Of a stretch of DNA of 13,580 bases, positions 1 to 7,492 are shown piece after piece (positions within the stretch are counted from its first letter, which is position 1; the number at the start of each line of letters is the position of its first letter). The position numbers were made by a program, and so were the translations under genes. The notes beneath the pieces were generated by a model. It saw only the letters and a list, made by a program, of their open reading frames with translations, did no database searches and was not told the DNA's origin. The stretch comes from JAIEPT01 sp038217425. Its GTDB lineage: Bacteria > Planctomycetota > Planctomycetia > Gemmatales > Gemmataceae. The stretch covers positions 1-13,580 of the forward strand of contig JBBQPM010000187.1 of assembly GCA_038217425.1 (NCBI GenBank). The letters are read 5' to 3'.

Positions 1-90
1 CGGCCATTTGCGTGGAAGTTCACTCGACAGGACATGCTGGATTGGCTAAAACGTGCGTCGCCGCATTTTTTAGCAGCTCCTGCTGCGTAA
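1..90 (+). CDS. IS630-like transposase, C-terminal end (partial)
   Basis: Frame 1 is open from the window edge to TAA at 88-90 and gives 29 residues beginning RPFAWKFTRQDMLDWL and ending in an Ala/Pro-rich tail. The 'PF.WKFTR.DL' stretch followed by a short tail is, from memory, typical of the extreme C-terminus of IS630/Tc1-like DDE transposases in cyanobacteria and planctomycetes. The catalytic domain lies to the left of the window, so intactness cannot be judged. The element's right terminal repeat should fall in the following 150 bases, but I could not identify it without the other end. The assignment rests on this short tail only. Confidence 0.6.
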   Translation, partial: RPFAWKFTRQDMLDWLKRASPHFLAAPAA

Positions 91-242
91 GGAAAAGGAA
101 CCGCGCAACCCGGACGTTATTTGTGAAACGGACCACTAAGCCTGTGCCTGCCGGATGGAACGGAGTTCAAGGCAGTTTGGTCTTATCTTCGCCAGAGCGG
201 AGTCGCGAAGCTCGTAACGGTGCTTATTTTTGATCGAGTGTA
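91..242. other. Intergenic stretch with presumed right end of the IS630-like element
   Basis: These 152 bases lie between the transposase stop and the GTG of the next gene. No convincing ORF, tRNA or hairpin terminator was seen. The IS boundary (IS630 elements duplicate a TA dinucleotide) and the native upstream region of the small gene must both lie here, but where one stops and the other begins is not visible from this side alone. Confidence 0.4.
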
Positions 243-467
243 GTGATACGTATTGCTGGAGAACGAATCAAACGGACCCGGTTGGTTCAGACGGACAAGT
301 ACGTCGTGGCCGTCGAGGTCGAGATGGTCATCCCGATCGACGATCCGAGCGAGCCGTGCTACGAATCGGAAACGGGGAACTATCGGCGCGAGATTAAGGA
401 GCGCGCGGAGAAGGGCGACATGGTATGGTTGACACGGCAAGGAAAGTCTACGAAGCGCAGGCGGTGA
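243..467 (+). CDS. Small conserved planctomycete protein, apparently frameshifted near its end
   Basis: This encodes a 74-aa soluble protein of unknown function. It starts at GTG 243 (MIRIAGERIKRTR), which matches the N-terminus I remember for a small planctomycete family whose core is a Val-rich strand (KYVVAVEVEMVIP) followed by DDPSEPCYE and a Lys/Glu-rich helix. The present reading ends in a basic tail (STKRRR) and stops at 465-467. In the frame entered by one extra base at about 441-446, the DNA reads KVYEAQAVI and stops at TAA 470-472, which overlaps the ATG of the next gene as TAATG. That alternative end resembles the family's usual GKVYEA-type end, so a one-base loss is likely. No signal peptide or membrane segment is present. 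It is the first gene of a (+) set with the M28 peptidase, 4 nt before that gene as read and overlapping it if the frame is restored. Confidence 0.65.
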   Translation: MIRIAGERIKRTRLVQTDKYVVAVEVEMVIPIDDPSEPCYESETGNYRREIKERAEKGDMVWLTRQGKSTKRRR

Positions 468-471
468 TTTA

Positions 472-1386
472 ATGCTTCCAGCCTACTCCGAAAGTCGATG
501 CTCGAAGAACTTCGACCCCGACGTAGCCCGGATTCTGAACGGAGTCTCGAAGGAAGGACTCCACGCCTTCGTCGATATGCTATCGTTTCCGCGACATTAC
601 GTCGCCGAGCGAAAAGCCAATGTGCGGGCGCGAGACTTGCTACTCAAGCTTCTGCAAACGCAGGGCTATACGCCGACGCTGCAAGGCAACTACGACAATA
701 TCGTCGCCACCTCCAGCGCCGCCGGGGACGGGCCTTTCTTGTTGCTTGGAGCGCACTACGATTCGGTACCGCAGACGCCGGGCGCGGACGATAATGCGAG
801 CGCGGTCGCTGTTTGTCTGGAATGCGCTCGATTGCTGAAAGAGCATTCCATCGGCTCGGTCATGGTCGTCCTATTCAACCGCGAGGAAGACGGGCTTCTA
901 GGCAGCAGCGAGTTCGTCGATTTTCTCGTCTCGCAATCGACCTGGAGCGTCGAGGAAGCGCACATTTTTGAAATGGTTGGCTACTGCGATCGCACGCCCG
1001 GCTCGCAACGGATGCCGCCGGGTTTACCGAACGTGGCGGCGCCCGACGTCGGCGACTTTCTAGCGCTCCTTGCCAATCGGCACTCCAATGCGATAGCTGA
1101 GAATCTGCTCACGCTCGCAGCCAGTTACCTTCGGCCGTTTCCCGTAGTGGCGCTGAAGATCTACCTCGGCATCGAAAAGTATTTCGGACATCTCAATCGC
1201 AGCGACCACGCGCCGTTCTGGAAGGCTGGCATTCCCGCGATCATGTGGACGGATACGTCGGAGTTTCGCAATCCGAACTATCATGGCGAGACGGACACGC
1301 CGGACACGCTCGATTACGATTTCGTAGTCGACGTAACAAAGCTGGCGCTGGCGCGGGCCGTTTCGCGATTGGAGTTTGTAGGATAA
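472..1386 (+). CDS. M28 family zinc metallopeptidase (aminopeptidase-like)
   Basis: This is a 304-aa predicted co-catalytic two-zinc exopeptidase of family M28 that should release N-terminal residues from peptides. The metal-site motifs are in family order: His95 in GAHYDSV, Asp106/Asp107 in PGADDNASA, Glu138-Glu139 in FNREEDG (general base plus ligand), Glu167 in FEMVGY, and His271 in NPNYHGETDT. The length is normal for a single-domain M28 enzyme. No signal peptide is visible, so it is probably cytosolic, unlike many exported M28 enzymes. ATG 472 overlaps the stop of the alternative reading of the preceding gene (TAATG), and AGGCGGTG about 8 nt upstream could act as ribosome-binding site, which suggests translational coupling. 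The next gene follows 36 nt later on the same strand. The substrate is unknown. Confidence 0.88.
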   Translation: MLPAYSESRCSKNFDPDVARILNGVSKEGLHAFVDMLSFPRHYVAERKANVRARDLLLKLLQTQGYTPTLQGNYDNIVATSSAAGDGPFLLLGAHYDSVPQTPGADDNASAVAVCLECARLLKEHSIGSVMVVLFNREEDGLLGSSEFVDFLVSQSTWSVEEAHIFEMVGYCDRTPGSQRMPPGLPNVAAPDVGDFLALLANRHSNAIAENLLTLAASYLRPFPVVALKIYLGIEKYFGHLNRSDHAPFWKAGIPAIMWTDTSEFRNPNYHGETDTPDTLDYDFVVDVTKLALARAVSRLEFVG

Positions 1387-1422
1387 GGTTGCCAGGCGTC
1401 ATCGGCTTCGTGGAGAATGGCG

Positions 1423-2145
1423 ATGCCAATTCATGCGTGGGATCGCATCGACCTGAAAGTTTTCCATGGACACCATCTTGCTTGGATGGTCGAAATGAAG
1501 AAAGCGCTCAACGGCGGCTTACTACCGCGCAATTTTTACGCTTTAATCGAGGATCACGCAGGGAACGTGACTTCGGATGTGCTGCACCGCTATGGCGGGC
1601 GCCGGGAACTTTCAGCCTGCGACACTACCCCTCCTCGTGCGGAGGCCGCAACCAAGGAATACCGATCATCCCAGCTTCGGCGAACATTGAGCATTCGCCA
1701 CGAGAGCCAGCATCGGCTCGTCGCCATGATCGAAATAGTCACCCGAGCCGACAAAGATCGTCTGCAATCCGTCACGGATTTCTGCGACAAGATCGTCTCC
1801 GCGCTCGACCATGGCGTGCATGTCATGATGTTGGATATGCATCCGGCAGGTCTTCATGATCCCGAGGGAATGCACGCGGAGATCTGGAAACGCCTGGATC
1901 CCGAAACCGAGGTGGAACCTCTCCCCGATGCCGCCGCTCGCACTCTGGCGAGCTACCGCGCGGATGCAGAAATCGAAGCTTTTCTCCAACACCCACGACT
2001 CGCGGCGCCGTTGCCGGATCTGCCGCTCTTCTTGCATCCTGAAAGATACGTCTCCGTGCCGCTCGAGGCGACGTATCAGGATGCGTACGACAGCACGCCC
2101 GCATTCTGGCGAGACATCGTTGAAGGACGGCCGGTCTCGAGCTAA
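1423..2145 (+). CDS. DUF4058-like protein of the MPIHDW type
   Basis: This encodes a 240-aa protein of unknown function. The N-terminus (MPIHAWDRIDLKVFHGHHLAW, shown here in part) followed by ALNGGLLPRNFYAL corresponds to a family I remember as beginning MPIHDW..., with FH.FHHAW and ALN.GLLP.YYAL, common in planctomycetes and cyanobacteria and usually labelled DUF4058. The second half carries a conserved-looking strand (RHESQHRLVAMIEIV), the LDMHP segment, and a late block naming predicted strands (PLFLHPERYVSVPLEATY). An in-frame ATG lies at 1417, but 1423 is preferred because GGAG at 1412-1415 is then 7 nt away and the family starts with MPIH. No signal peptide or transmembrane segment is present. 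It is 36 nt downstream of the M28 gene and probably in the same operon. Its TAA overlaps the stop of the convergent gene. Confidence 0.75.
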   Translation: MPIHAWDRIDLKVFHGHHLAWMVEMKKALNGGLLPRNFYALIEDHAGNVTSDVLHRYGGRRELSACDTTPPRAEAATKEYRSSQLRRTLSIRHESQHRLVAMIEIVTRADKDRLQSVTDFCDKIVSALDHGVHVMMLDMHPAGLHDPEGMHAEIWKRLDPETEVEPLPDAAARTLASYRADAEIEAFLQHPRLAAPLPDLPLFLHPERYVSVPLEATYQDAYDSTPAFWRDIVEGRPVSS

Positions 2146-2366
2146 ACTTTGATGCCCACGTGCTGCAGCGCTTGCGTGATCTGCGCCTCGGTGGGCGGCT
2201 GCGCAGGGTCGTTGGCGAGTTCCAGCACCGCGTCGACGATGCGCTCCTCGTTGCTCTTTAACATGGCCGACATCAGGTCGTCGCTCGGCGTCCGGGTACG
2301 AAGTGCGAGCCGCGCCAGGAGGGCCAGCGTCGTTCGGACTGCCAGCTTTACGATTTCGCGGTCCAT
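2142..2366 (-). CDS. Small helical protein of unknown function, last gene of the minus directon
   Basis: This is a 74-aa protein, mostly helical by composition, that I do not recognise as a named family. The N-terminal third is an Ala/Leu-rich amphipathic stretch (LAVRTTLALLARLALRT) with regular arginines, so it is not a transmembrane segment. The remainder (SNEERIVDAVLELANDP, then PTEAQITQALQHVGIKV) looks like two or three further helices. A good ribosome-binding site (AGGAGA) lies about 5 nt upstream of ATG 2366. The gene begins 15 nt after the stop of the dioxygenase gene, which argues for co-transcription. Its TAG at 2144-2142 overlaps the TAA of the convergent DUF4058-like gene. The good start signal and directon position make it likely to be real. 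Confidence 0.7.
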   Translation of the reverse strand: MDREIVKLAVRTTLALLARLALRTRTPSDDLMSAMLKSNEERIVDAVLELANDPAQPPTEAQITQALQHVGIKV

Positions 2367-2381
2367 TTGGGTTCTCCTGCT

Positions 2382-3548
2382 TTAATCGAGCCAACTCAGC
2401 GGGTACGCCGGATCGTCCATGCCAAGGGCCTGGCGAGTCAGGTGCAGCGGCCGGACGGTATCGACCATCACGGCGAGTTCGTCGGTGCGGATCACGTTTT
2501 TGCTGGCGACGATGGTGCCGGGATGCGGGCCGTGCGGAATGCCTCGGGGGTGCAAGGTAAACGACGCCTGTTCGACGCCGCGCCGGCTGCCGAACTGACC
2601 CTGCACGTAATAAAGGACTTCGTCGGCCTGAACGTTGGAATGGGCGTAAGGCACCTTGATTGCCTGCGGGTGCGTGTCGAGCAACCGCGGCGCGAAAGTG
2701 CAGATCACGAAGTCCTTCGTCTCGAACGTGAGCTGCACCGGCGGCGGTTGATGAATCGTCCCGGTGATCGGCTCGAAATCCAGGGCGTTGAACGTGAACG
2801 GGTAGACCATGCCGTCCCAGCCGACGAGATCGAACGGATGCTGGGCGACAGTGTACCGGCTCAGGCGTTCGCCATCGAGGATGAGCACCGTGGCGGGTTC
2901 CTCGCGGTCGATGGCGACGACGTTGGACGGGCCATGAAGATCGCGTTCGCTGTAGGGGGCGCCGAGGCGGATTTGACCGTCGGCGTTGAGATACTTGGGC
3001 GGAATCTGCAGCGTCCCGGTCGCTTCGATCACGAGCAGGTCGAGTTCGGCTGGATCGTATTCGAGGCGGTAGGTGGTGCAGCGCGGGATCACGATGTAAT
3101 CGAGCGGCCTGAAGGGCAAGGGGCCGAACATCGTGTGCAGCGTGCCGGCGCCGTGGTGGACGAAAAGGACCTCATCGGCGTCGGCGTTGCGGAAGAGTTC
3201 CGTCTGCGGTTCGCTGGGCCGGCAGCGCGACAGCAAGACGTCGGCGTTGCCCATGATCGGCACGCGCCCGCCGAAGATGTCGCCCTGGCGCGGCAGTTGG
3301 CCGCTGCGGAGATGGTGATGCCGCAACACTTCTTGCTGCACGTAGTCGACTGGACGACGCCCGGCGGCTTCCGCCTTGAGCACGCGCGTCGGCGGGCGCA
3401 GGTGGTAGCAGATCGAGTAGGCTCTGCCGAAGCCCGCGGTCGTTACGACTTCTTCGTAGTAAAGTCCCTCGCCCCGATGTCCGGGAGAGGCGGGGTGCAG
3501 GGTGTGTCGTTTCGGCGGGATCGAACCGCGCTGGAGATACGGTGGCAT
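2382..3548 (-). CDS. hmgA: Homogentisate 1,2-dioxygenase (HGD-type cupin)
   Basis: This encodes a 388-aa cytosolic Fe(II) dioxygenase of the homogentisate dioxygenase family, which opens the ring of homogentisate to maleylacetoacetate in tyrosine/phenylalanine breakdown. By comparison with the human enzyme, His266 (GTIHQPP) matches the catalytic base, and His303, Glu310 (YAHSNVQADEVLYY) and His339 (GIPHGPHPG) match the iron ligands. The blocks HPFDLVGWDG and TLHPRGIPHGPHPG are also characteristic. The His-to-Glu distance is 7 here versus 6 in human HGD, and the protein is shorter than the roughly 440-aa canonical form, so it belongs to a divergent prokaryotic branch and its substrate is less certain. 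The start at 3548 (MPPYLQRGSIPP) is chosen because GAGGG lies 7 nt upstream and longer readings run into the preceding gene. It lies 20 nt after that gene. No other homogentisate-pathway gene is in the window. Confidence 0.82.
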   Translation of the reverse strand: MPPYLQRGSIPPKRHTLHPASPGHRGEGLYYEEVVTTAGFGRAYSICYHLRPPTRVLKAEAAGRRPVDYVQQEVLRHHHLRSGQLPRQGDIFGGRVPIMGNADVLLSRCRPSEPQTELFRNADADEVLFVHHGAGTLHTMFGPLPFRPLDYIVIPRCTTYRLEYDPAELDLLVIEATGTLQIPPKYLNADGQIRLGAPYSERDLHGPSNVVAIDREEPATVLILDGERLSRYTVAQHPFDLVGWDGMVYPFTFNALDFEPITGTIHQPPPVQLTFETKDFVICTFAPRLLDTHPQAIKVPYAHSNVQADEVLYYVQGQFGSRRGVEQASFTLHPRGIPHGPHPGTIVASKNVIRTDELAVMVDTVRPLHLTRQALGMDDPAYPLSWLD

Positions 3549-3568
3549 TACGGAACCCTCGCTGCCGA

Positions 3569-6500
3569 TCAATCGACGTAGAGGAACTCGTTGGCGTTGA
3601 GCAGCGCCAGGCAGAAATCGACCAGCGCCGCGGTGCGGGCGCTGAGCGAACTCGCCTGGGCCGGGGCCTGGCGATCGAGGTCGAGATGATTCACGCTGGA
3701 ATCCTTCATCGGTCCCGATTTTTCGAACTGCCAAAAGCCGACGGTGTCCGCGCGGAGCGCCTCGTTTTGCAGGAGCAGTTGGTTCTCCTTGAGCACGCCG
3801 CGCGAGAGGCGGACGTCGTCGATGAGTCCGTCCCAGGCGCGTTCATTCTTGGCGCCCAGACCGCCGATGGTGAAAGGCGCGGACAGGCTGGGCAACTCGA
3901 TGATCTTGTGCGTCGTCTGGTAAATCTGCGCCGGCTCCTCGTCGTTGGTCAGATCTTTCGTGTAGAAGGTGATGCCCGCGTCGCTGGTGTCGCTCAGCTT
4001 GACGGAGACGGCGACGTAGTACGGTTTGTTTAAGGCGATTTGCAGACTCGAAAAGACCGGCTCGTACTGGGCCTGGCCCGCCTGATTGGCGCCCCAGAGC
4101 TGCAGCACGAGCATCTGCGGCTTGTACGCCGACTTTTTGCTGGTGACGCCGAACACCCAGCCCGCGGACGTCTTGGCGTTGCCGTCCCACTGGGCGGCGA
4201 GCGTGCGGACATTGCCGTCGTCGAACGTCGAACGCAGGACGACGAAGGCTTCCAGCGTGAAGTCTCCTTTGGGGAGCTTGGCAGTCTCGGCCATGCGCAT
4301 GTGCACCGGGCTGCCGCCGGGAGTGAAAACCATCGCCCGGCCCTCGCGCTGCGGAATCTTGGCGACCTCGATCGCCTGCGCGGGAGCCTTCGGCTGCGCC
4401 CCAAGACGCTTGGCCTGCTCGCGCAAGAACTGCGTGCCGAACTTGATTTCCGCCGCCGTCGCGGGTCGGCCGAACGCGTGCTGAATCGCCTGGGCGATGT
4501 GGCCGTCCTCGTCGGTCGACTTGTCCTTGGTGAGCCGTTCGGCGAAGCTGCGGGCGTTTTGCTGCATCAAGGTGCTGTTGAGCAGTAGCAGCGATTGCGT
4601 CGCGGTCGTCGTGACGTTGCGCTGCGCGGTGCTGGTGAAGCCTTCGGGGAGATCGAAGACGTCCAGCAGCGGGTCGCGGGAGTTGCGTTGGATCTTCGTG
4701 TAAATGGTGCGGCGCGGCTGTGAAAGTTCGACGCTTGGTCCGCCGGTGGTGAGATCGAGCCGACCAGTGACGGCAAGCAGGGCGTCGCGGATCTGCTCCG
4801 CATCGAGTCGGCGCGTCGTCATGCGCCAGAGGAGTAGGTTCTCCGGATCTTTCTTGAGCGCGACGTCGGACGCCGGCTCGAGCGCCGATTGCTGGTAGGT
4901 CTGCGTCAGCACCATGAGCCGATGCATTTTCTTGATGCTCCAGCCCTCCTTGAGAAACCGATCCGAAAGCCAATCGAGGAGTTCCGGATGCGTCGGCGGC
5001 AGGCCGAGCTTGCCGAAATCGCTCGAAGTGGCGACCAACCCGCGGCCAAAATGGCTCTGCCAAAGTCGGTTGACGAGCACTCGCGGCGTGAGCGGATTCT
5101 TGGGGTCGGCGAGCCAGTTGGCGAGCGCTAAACGTCGGCCGGTGGAATTCTCCCGCGGCGCGATCGCGGCGGGATGGGGATCGAGCAGCGTCAAGAACCC
5201 CGGCTCGATCGGCGGCCCCGATTTCTTCGGAATCGACGTCGGCGGCGCGCTCTTCGACACGTCGCGCGCGAGCTGCGCTCGCACCGGTTCCGCCGGTTTC
5301 AAGGCGTCGAACTTCGCCAACTCTTTCCGCAGCTCCAGCAGAAGATCCTTCTTCTCGCCCTTGATGCGCGTGTCGAGCCGATCGTATTCGTACGCGATCT
5401 GTCGGAACGCGAGTTGGAATAGTTGCTCCTCGTACGGCGTGCGCTCCGCCGGGCTCTTGTAGAAGATCGGCTGCAGATCCTTGGGGAACTTCGTGAACGC
5501 CGACCTGGCCACGCTTGCGCGTGCCGGCTCCTCAATCTCGAAGATCTTCGCCCGGATCTCCTTGGTCTTCTCCAGCCAGATCGCGTGCTGGGCATCGTAC
5601 GCCTTTTTCTGGGTCGCGGTCCGCACGGGAGCTTCTTGCTCGATGAGGAGCGGCTCGAAAAACGCACGCAGGCGGAAGTAGTCCTTTTGCAGGATCGGAT
5701 CGAATTTATGATCGTGGCATCGGGCGCAGCCGAAACTCAGGGCCAGGAAGACTTCGCCGGCGACGTCGGTAACTTCGTTCAGGATGTCGCTGGTCTGGGT
5801 GCGGACGTCGCGCTGATTGTACTCGTAGATGCCGTGCGCCAGAAAACCGGTGGCGATGTGGGCGTCGGGATCGTTGGGACGATATTCATCGCCGGCAATC
5901 TGCTCGCGCAGGAACTGGTCGAACGGCTTATCTTGCTGAAATGAGCGAATGACGTAATCGCGATAGCGCCACGAAGATGGACGGTAGCCGTCCAGGCGGA
6001 AGCCGTCGGATTCGGCGTAACGCACGAGATCGAGCCAAAAGCGGGCCATGCGCTCGGCGTAACGTGGACTGGCGAGCAGCCGATCGACGAGTTTCTCGAA
6101 CGCCTTCGGATCGGCGTCGCTGACGAACGCCTCAATCTCTTCCTGGCTCGGCGGCAGTCCGACGAGATCGAAGTAGACGCGACGAATCAGATGCACGCGC
6201 TGGGCGGGTCTGGCAGGCTTCAGGCCCTCTCTCTCGAGCCGGGCGTAAATGAAGCGATCGACGGCGTTGTGATTCCACAAAGGATTGGCAACGGCCGGCG
6301 CCTCCACGGATTTGATCGGCTGAAACGCCCACCAGGCGCGGTCTTCGTCGGTGATGGCGCCCGGCGCTCGCCCCGCCTTGACTGCTTTCTCGCCCGGGAA
6401 GTGGGCCCCTTTGAGGATCCACGTCTCGAGAATGGCCAGATCGTCGTCGGCAAGCTTGCCGCGCGGCGGCATCTGCACGTCGTCGGGGCCGTAGCGGATC

Positions 6501-6760
6501 GCCTTGAGGACGAGACTTTCGCCGAGATTCTTTTCGTCCAGCGCCGGCCCGGATTCGCCGCCTTTGAGCAGCGCCGCGCGCGAATCGACCATGAGCTGGC
6601 CCTTGGACTTCTTCGCGGCATGGCTATGGCACGAGAAGCAATTCTTCTCGAGCACGGGCCGAACTTTCTTGGCGAAATGCTCCGCATCCTGCGGCGACGG
6701 CTCGGCCGCGGTCAGCAAGGAAGCCAGGGGAAGGGCAAGTAGAACGTAGATGCGGGTCAT
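3569..6760 (-). CDS. PSD1 protein: PSCyt1, DUF1549, DUF1553 and a LamG-like domain
   Basis: This is a 1063-aa exported planctomycete cytochrome-like protein. The start at 6760 gives a signal peptide (MTRIYVLLALPLASLLTAAE) and has GGAG about 9 nt upstream; a longer reading from 6868 would overlap the previous gene. Domains in order are: PSCyt1, about residues 25-120, with a CxxCH haem motif at 41-45; DUF1549 (PSCyt2), about 155-370, with a second CxxCH at 345-349 followed by DHKFDP; a charged linker to about 535; and DUF1553, about 540-785 (TGRRLALANWL, NRLWQSHFGRGLV, then IKKMHRLMVLTQTYQQ). A LamG/concanavalin-like beta-sandwich at about 830-1010 (DFTLEAFV, WDGLIDDVRLSRGVL) follows, before the terminal PSD1 motif LVDFCLALLNANEFLYVD at 1046-1063. 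The role is unproven. Such proteins are usually paired with DUF1501 proteins and often discussed in polysaccharide degradation. It is 73 nt downstream of the HicB-like gene. Confidence 0.9.
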   Translation of the reverse strand: MTRIYVLLALPLASLLTAAEPSPQDAEHFAKKVRPVLEKNCFSCHSHAAKKSKGQLMVDSRAALLKGGESGPALDEKNLGESLVLKAIRYGPDDVQMPPRGKLADDDLAILETWILKGAHFPGEKAVKAGRAPGAITDEDRAWWAFQPIKSVEAPAVANPLWNHNAVDRFIYARLEREGLKPARPAQRVHLIRRVYFDLVGLPPSQEEIEAFVSDADPKAFEKLVDRLLASPRYAERMARFWLDLVRYAESDGFRLDGYRPSSWRYRDYVIRSFQQDKPFDQFLREQIAGDEYRPNDPDAHIATGFLAHGIYEYNQRDVRTQTSDILNEVTDVAGEVFLALSFGCARCHDHKFDPILQKDYFRLRAFFEPLLIEQEAPVRTATQKKAYDAQHAIWLEKTKEIRAKIFEIEEPARASVARSAFTKFPKDLQPIFYKSPAERTPYEEQLFQLAFRQIAYEYDRLDTRIKGEKKDLLLELRKELAKFDALKPAEPVRAQLARDVSKSAPPTSIPKKSGPPIEPGFLTLLDPHPAAIAPRENSTGRRLALANWLADPKNPLTPRVLVNRLWQSHFGRGLVATSSDFGKLGLPPTHPELLDWLSDRFLKEGWSIKKMHRLMVLTQTYQQSALEPASDVALKKDPENLLLWRMTTRRLDAEQIRDALLAVTGRLDLTTGGPSVELSQPRRTIYTKIQRNSRDPLLDVFDLPEGFTSTAQRNVTTTATQSLLLLNSTLMQQNARSFAERLTKDKSTDEDGHIAQAIQHAFGRPATAAEIKFGTQFLREQAKRLGAQPKAPAQAIEVAKIPQREGRAMVFTPGGSPVHMRMAETAKLPKGDFTLEAFVVLRSTFDDGNVRTLAAQWDGNAKTSAGWVFGVTSKKSAYKPQMLVLQLWGANQAGQAQYEPVFSSLQIALNKPYYVAVSVKLSDTSDAGITFYTKDLTNDEEPAQIYQTTHKIIELPSLSAPFTIGGLGAKNERAWDGLIDDVRLSRGVLKENQLLLQNEALRADTVGFWQFEKSGPMKDSSVNHLDLDRQAPAQASSLSARTAALVDFCLALLNANEFLYVD

Positions 6761-6833
6761 CAAGCCGATCTCCGGAAGGGGCCGGGAAACTCCGAGCACG
6801 ACCTTCTTGCATTGTAGCGAATGGAGCCCTGGT

Positions 6834-7079
6834 TTATCCGGCGGTTGTCGTTTCTCGGCGGTCTTCAAGGATTAACGCGATGGCTTCAGCCAGGCTAGTC
6901 CGGCTTTCCTCGACGGTTTTGCCTTGGCCGTTGGCTCCTCGAACTTCGGGGCAGCGAGCAATGAACCAGTCGCCGTCGCGCTCGATTACTTCAGTGAACT
7001 CATTTCGCCTGACTGCCTCGCTTGAAGTCAATTCCGGAACCAAATGGGGCGAAGGCGCCGCCCTTTCCGTGTTTTTCAT
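6834..7079 (-). CDS. Orphan HicB-like protein
   Basis: This encodes an 81-aa protein with a HicB/UPF0150-type fold: after a variable N-terminus of about 25 residues it reads FTEVIERDGDWFIARCPEV, then GANGQGKTVEESRTSLAEA and AIALILEDRRE, matching the beta-beta-beta-alpha antitoxin domain. Canonical HicB antitoxins bind the small RNase HicA and usually carry a ribbon-helix-helix or helix-turn-helix at the C-terminus. Here the protein ends just after the helix, with no DNA-binding domain, and no HicA-like gene (about 60 aa, with its conserved GSH-type His) lies next to it. ATG 7079 overlaps the TGA of the upstream protease gene as ATGA, which fixes the start and implies translational coupling; longer readings would overlap that gene. 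It may be an unpaired antitoxin-like regulator or a partner of the upstream genes. Confidence 0.78.
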   Translation of the reverse strand: MKNTERAAPSPHLVPELTSSEAVRRNEFTEVIERDGDWFIARCPEVRGANGQGKTVEESRTSLAEAIALILEDRRETTTAG

Positions 7080-7492
7080 GACTTCTGCCGCACTTCGAAA
7101 ATTCCTCGTGAGCGAAAGAAGCAGACGTCGAATTCCAGAAAGAAGTTTACTTGTCCCAGGATGGGACAAACAGCCTCCGACTGAGCCCAAGCGAATGCAA
7201 AACGTAGCCGAGGAGAAGTTCCGACTTCCGCTGACAAAACAATCCCGCGAGCATCGACGTTAGACAAGGTACCGGTTAATTTAACGACATGCGTCTGCTG
7301 ACCCCACTCGAATCCCAACTTCAAGCCGAGGGAATAGGGCAACACGTTGAGTGCAGCGCCACTATCTACGAGCGCGGAAGTCGTAAGCGTGCGTTTTCCG
7401 AACAAATTTATCGGCGCCATGGGCGCCAAGCTCGCACTCCCTTTCAATGGATCACGCTCAACGTACGGAAACTGTTGTGTCGGGAGATTCAT
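7076..7492 (-). CDS. Single-domain retropepsin-like aspartic protease
   Basis: This is a 138-aa predicted aspartic protease of the retropepsin-like superfamily. The catalytic triad DSGA at residues 43-46 sits in SALVDSGAALNVLP, and a C-terminal ILGQVNFFLEFDVCFF block (111-126) corresponds to the 'ILG.DFL..F.v.fd' hallmark of the fold. A single-domain enzyme of this kind must dimerise to build its active site. There is no signal peptide, so it is probably cytoplasmic. ATG 7492 overlaps the TGA of the 69-aa gene, and its own TGA overlaps the ATG of the HicB-like gene, making a tightly coupled trio. I remember homologues of this protease in cyanobacteria and planctomycetes next to short proteins like the one upstream; the substrate is unknown. 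Confidence 0.82.
   Translation of the reverse strand: MNLPTQQFPYVERDPLKGSASLAPMAPINLFGKRTLTTSALVDSGAALNVLPYSLGLKLGFEWGQQTHVVKLTGTLSNVDARGIVLSAEVGTSPRLRFAFAWAQSEAVCPILGQVNFFLEFDVCFFRSRGIFEVRQKS

Noticed and set aside
12..233. A 73-codon plus-strand frame over the IS630 tail and spacer
   Set aside because: It overlaps the recognisable transposase tail in another phase and has no ribosome-binding site or conserved pattern.
1245..1859. A 204-codon plus-strand frame spanning the end of the M28 gene and the start of the DUF4058-like gene
   Set aside because: It crosses two well-supported genes in a different phase and has no motifs.
2367..3581. A 404-codon open frame on the plus strand opposite the dioxygenase gene
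   Set aside because: The minus strand encodes a recognisable cupin dioxygenase with all metal ligands; the plus-strand product is compositionally biased and has no family pattern.
3843..5063. A 406-codon open frame on the same strand as PSD1 in another phase
   Set aside because: It is Arg/His/Pro-rich throughout, as expected for an out-of-phase reading of a GC-rich gene, and starts within the PSD1 coding region.
6834..7263. A HicA toxin gene next to the HicB-like gene
   Set aside because: I looked on both strands for a product of about 60 aa with the conserved HicA Gly-Ser-His region and found none; the upstream partner is an aspartic protease.
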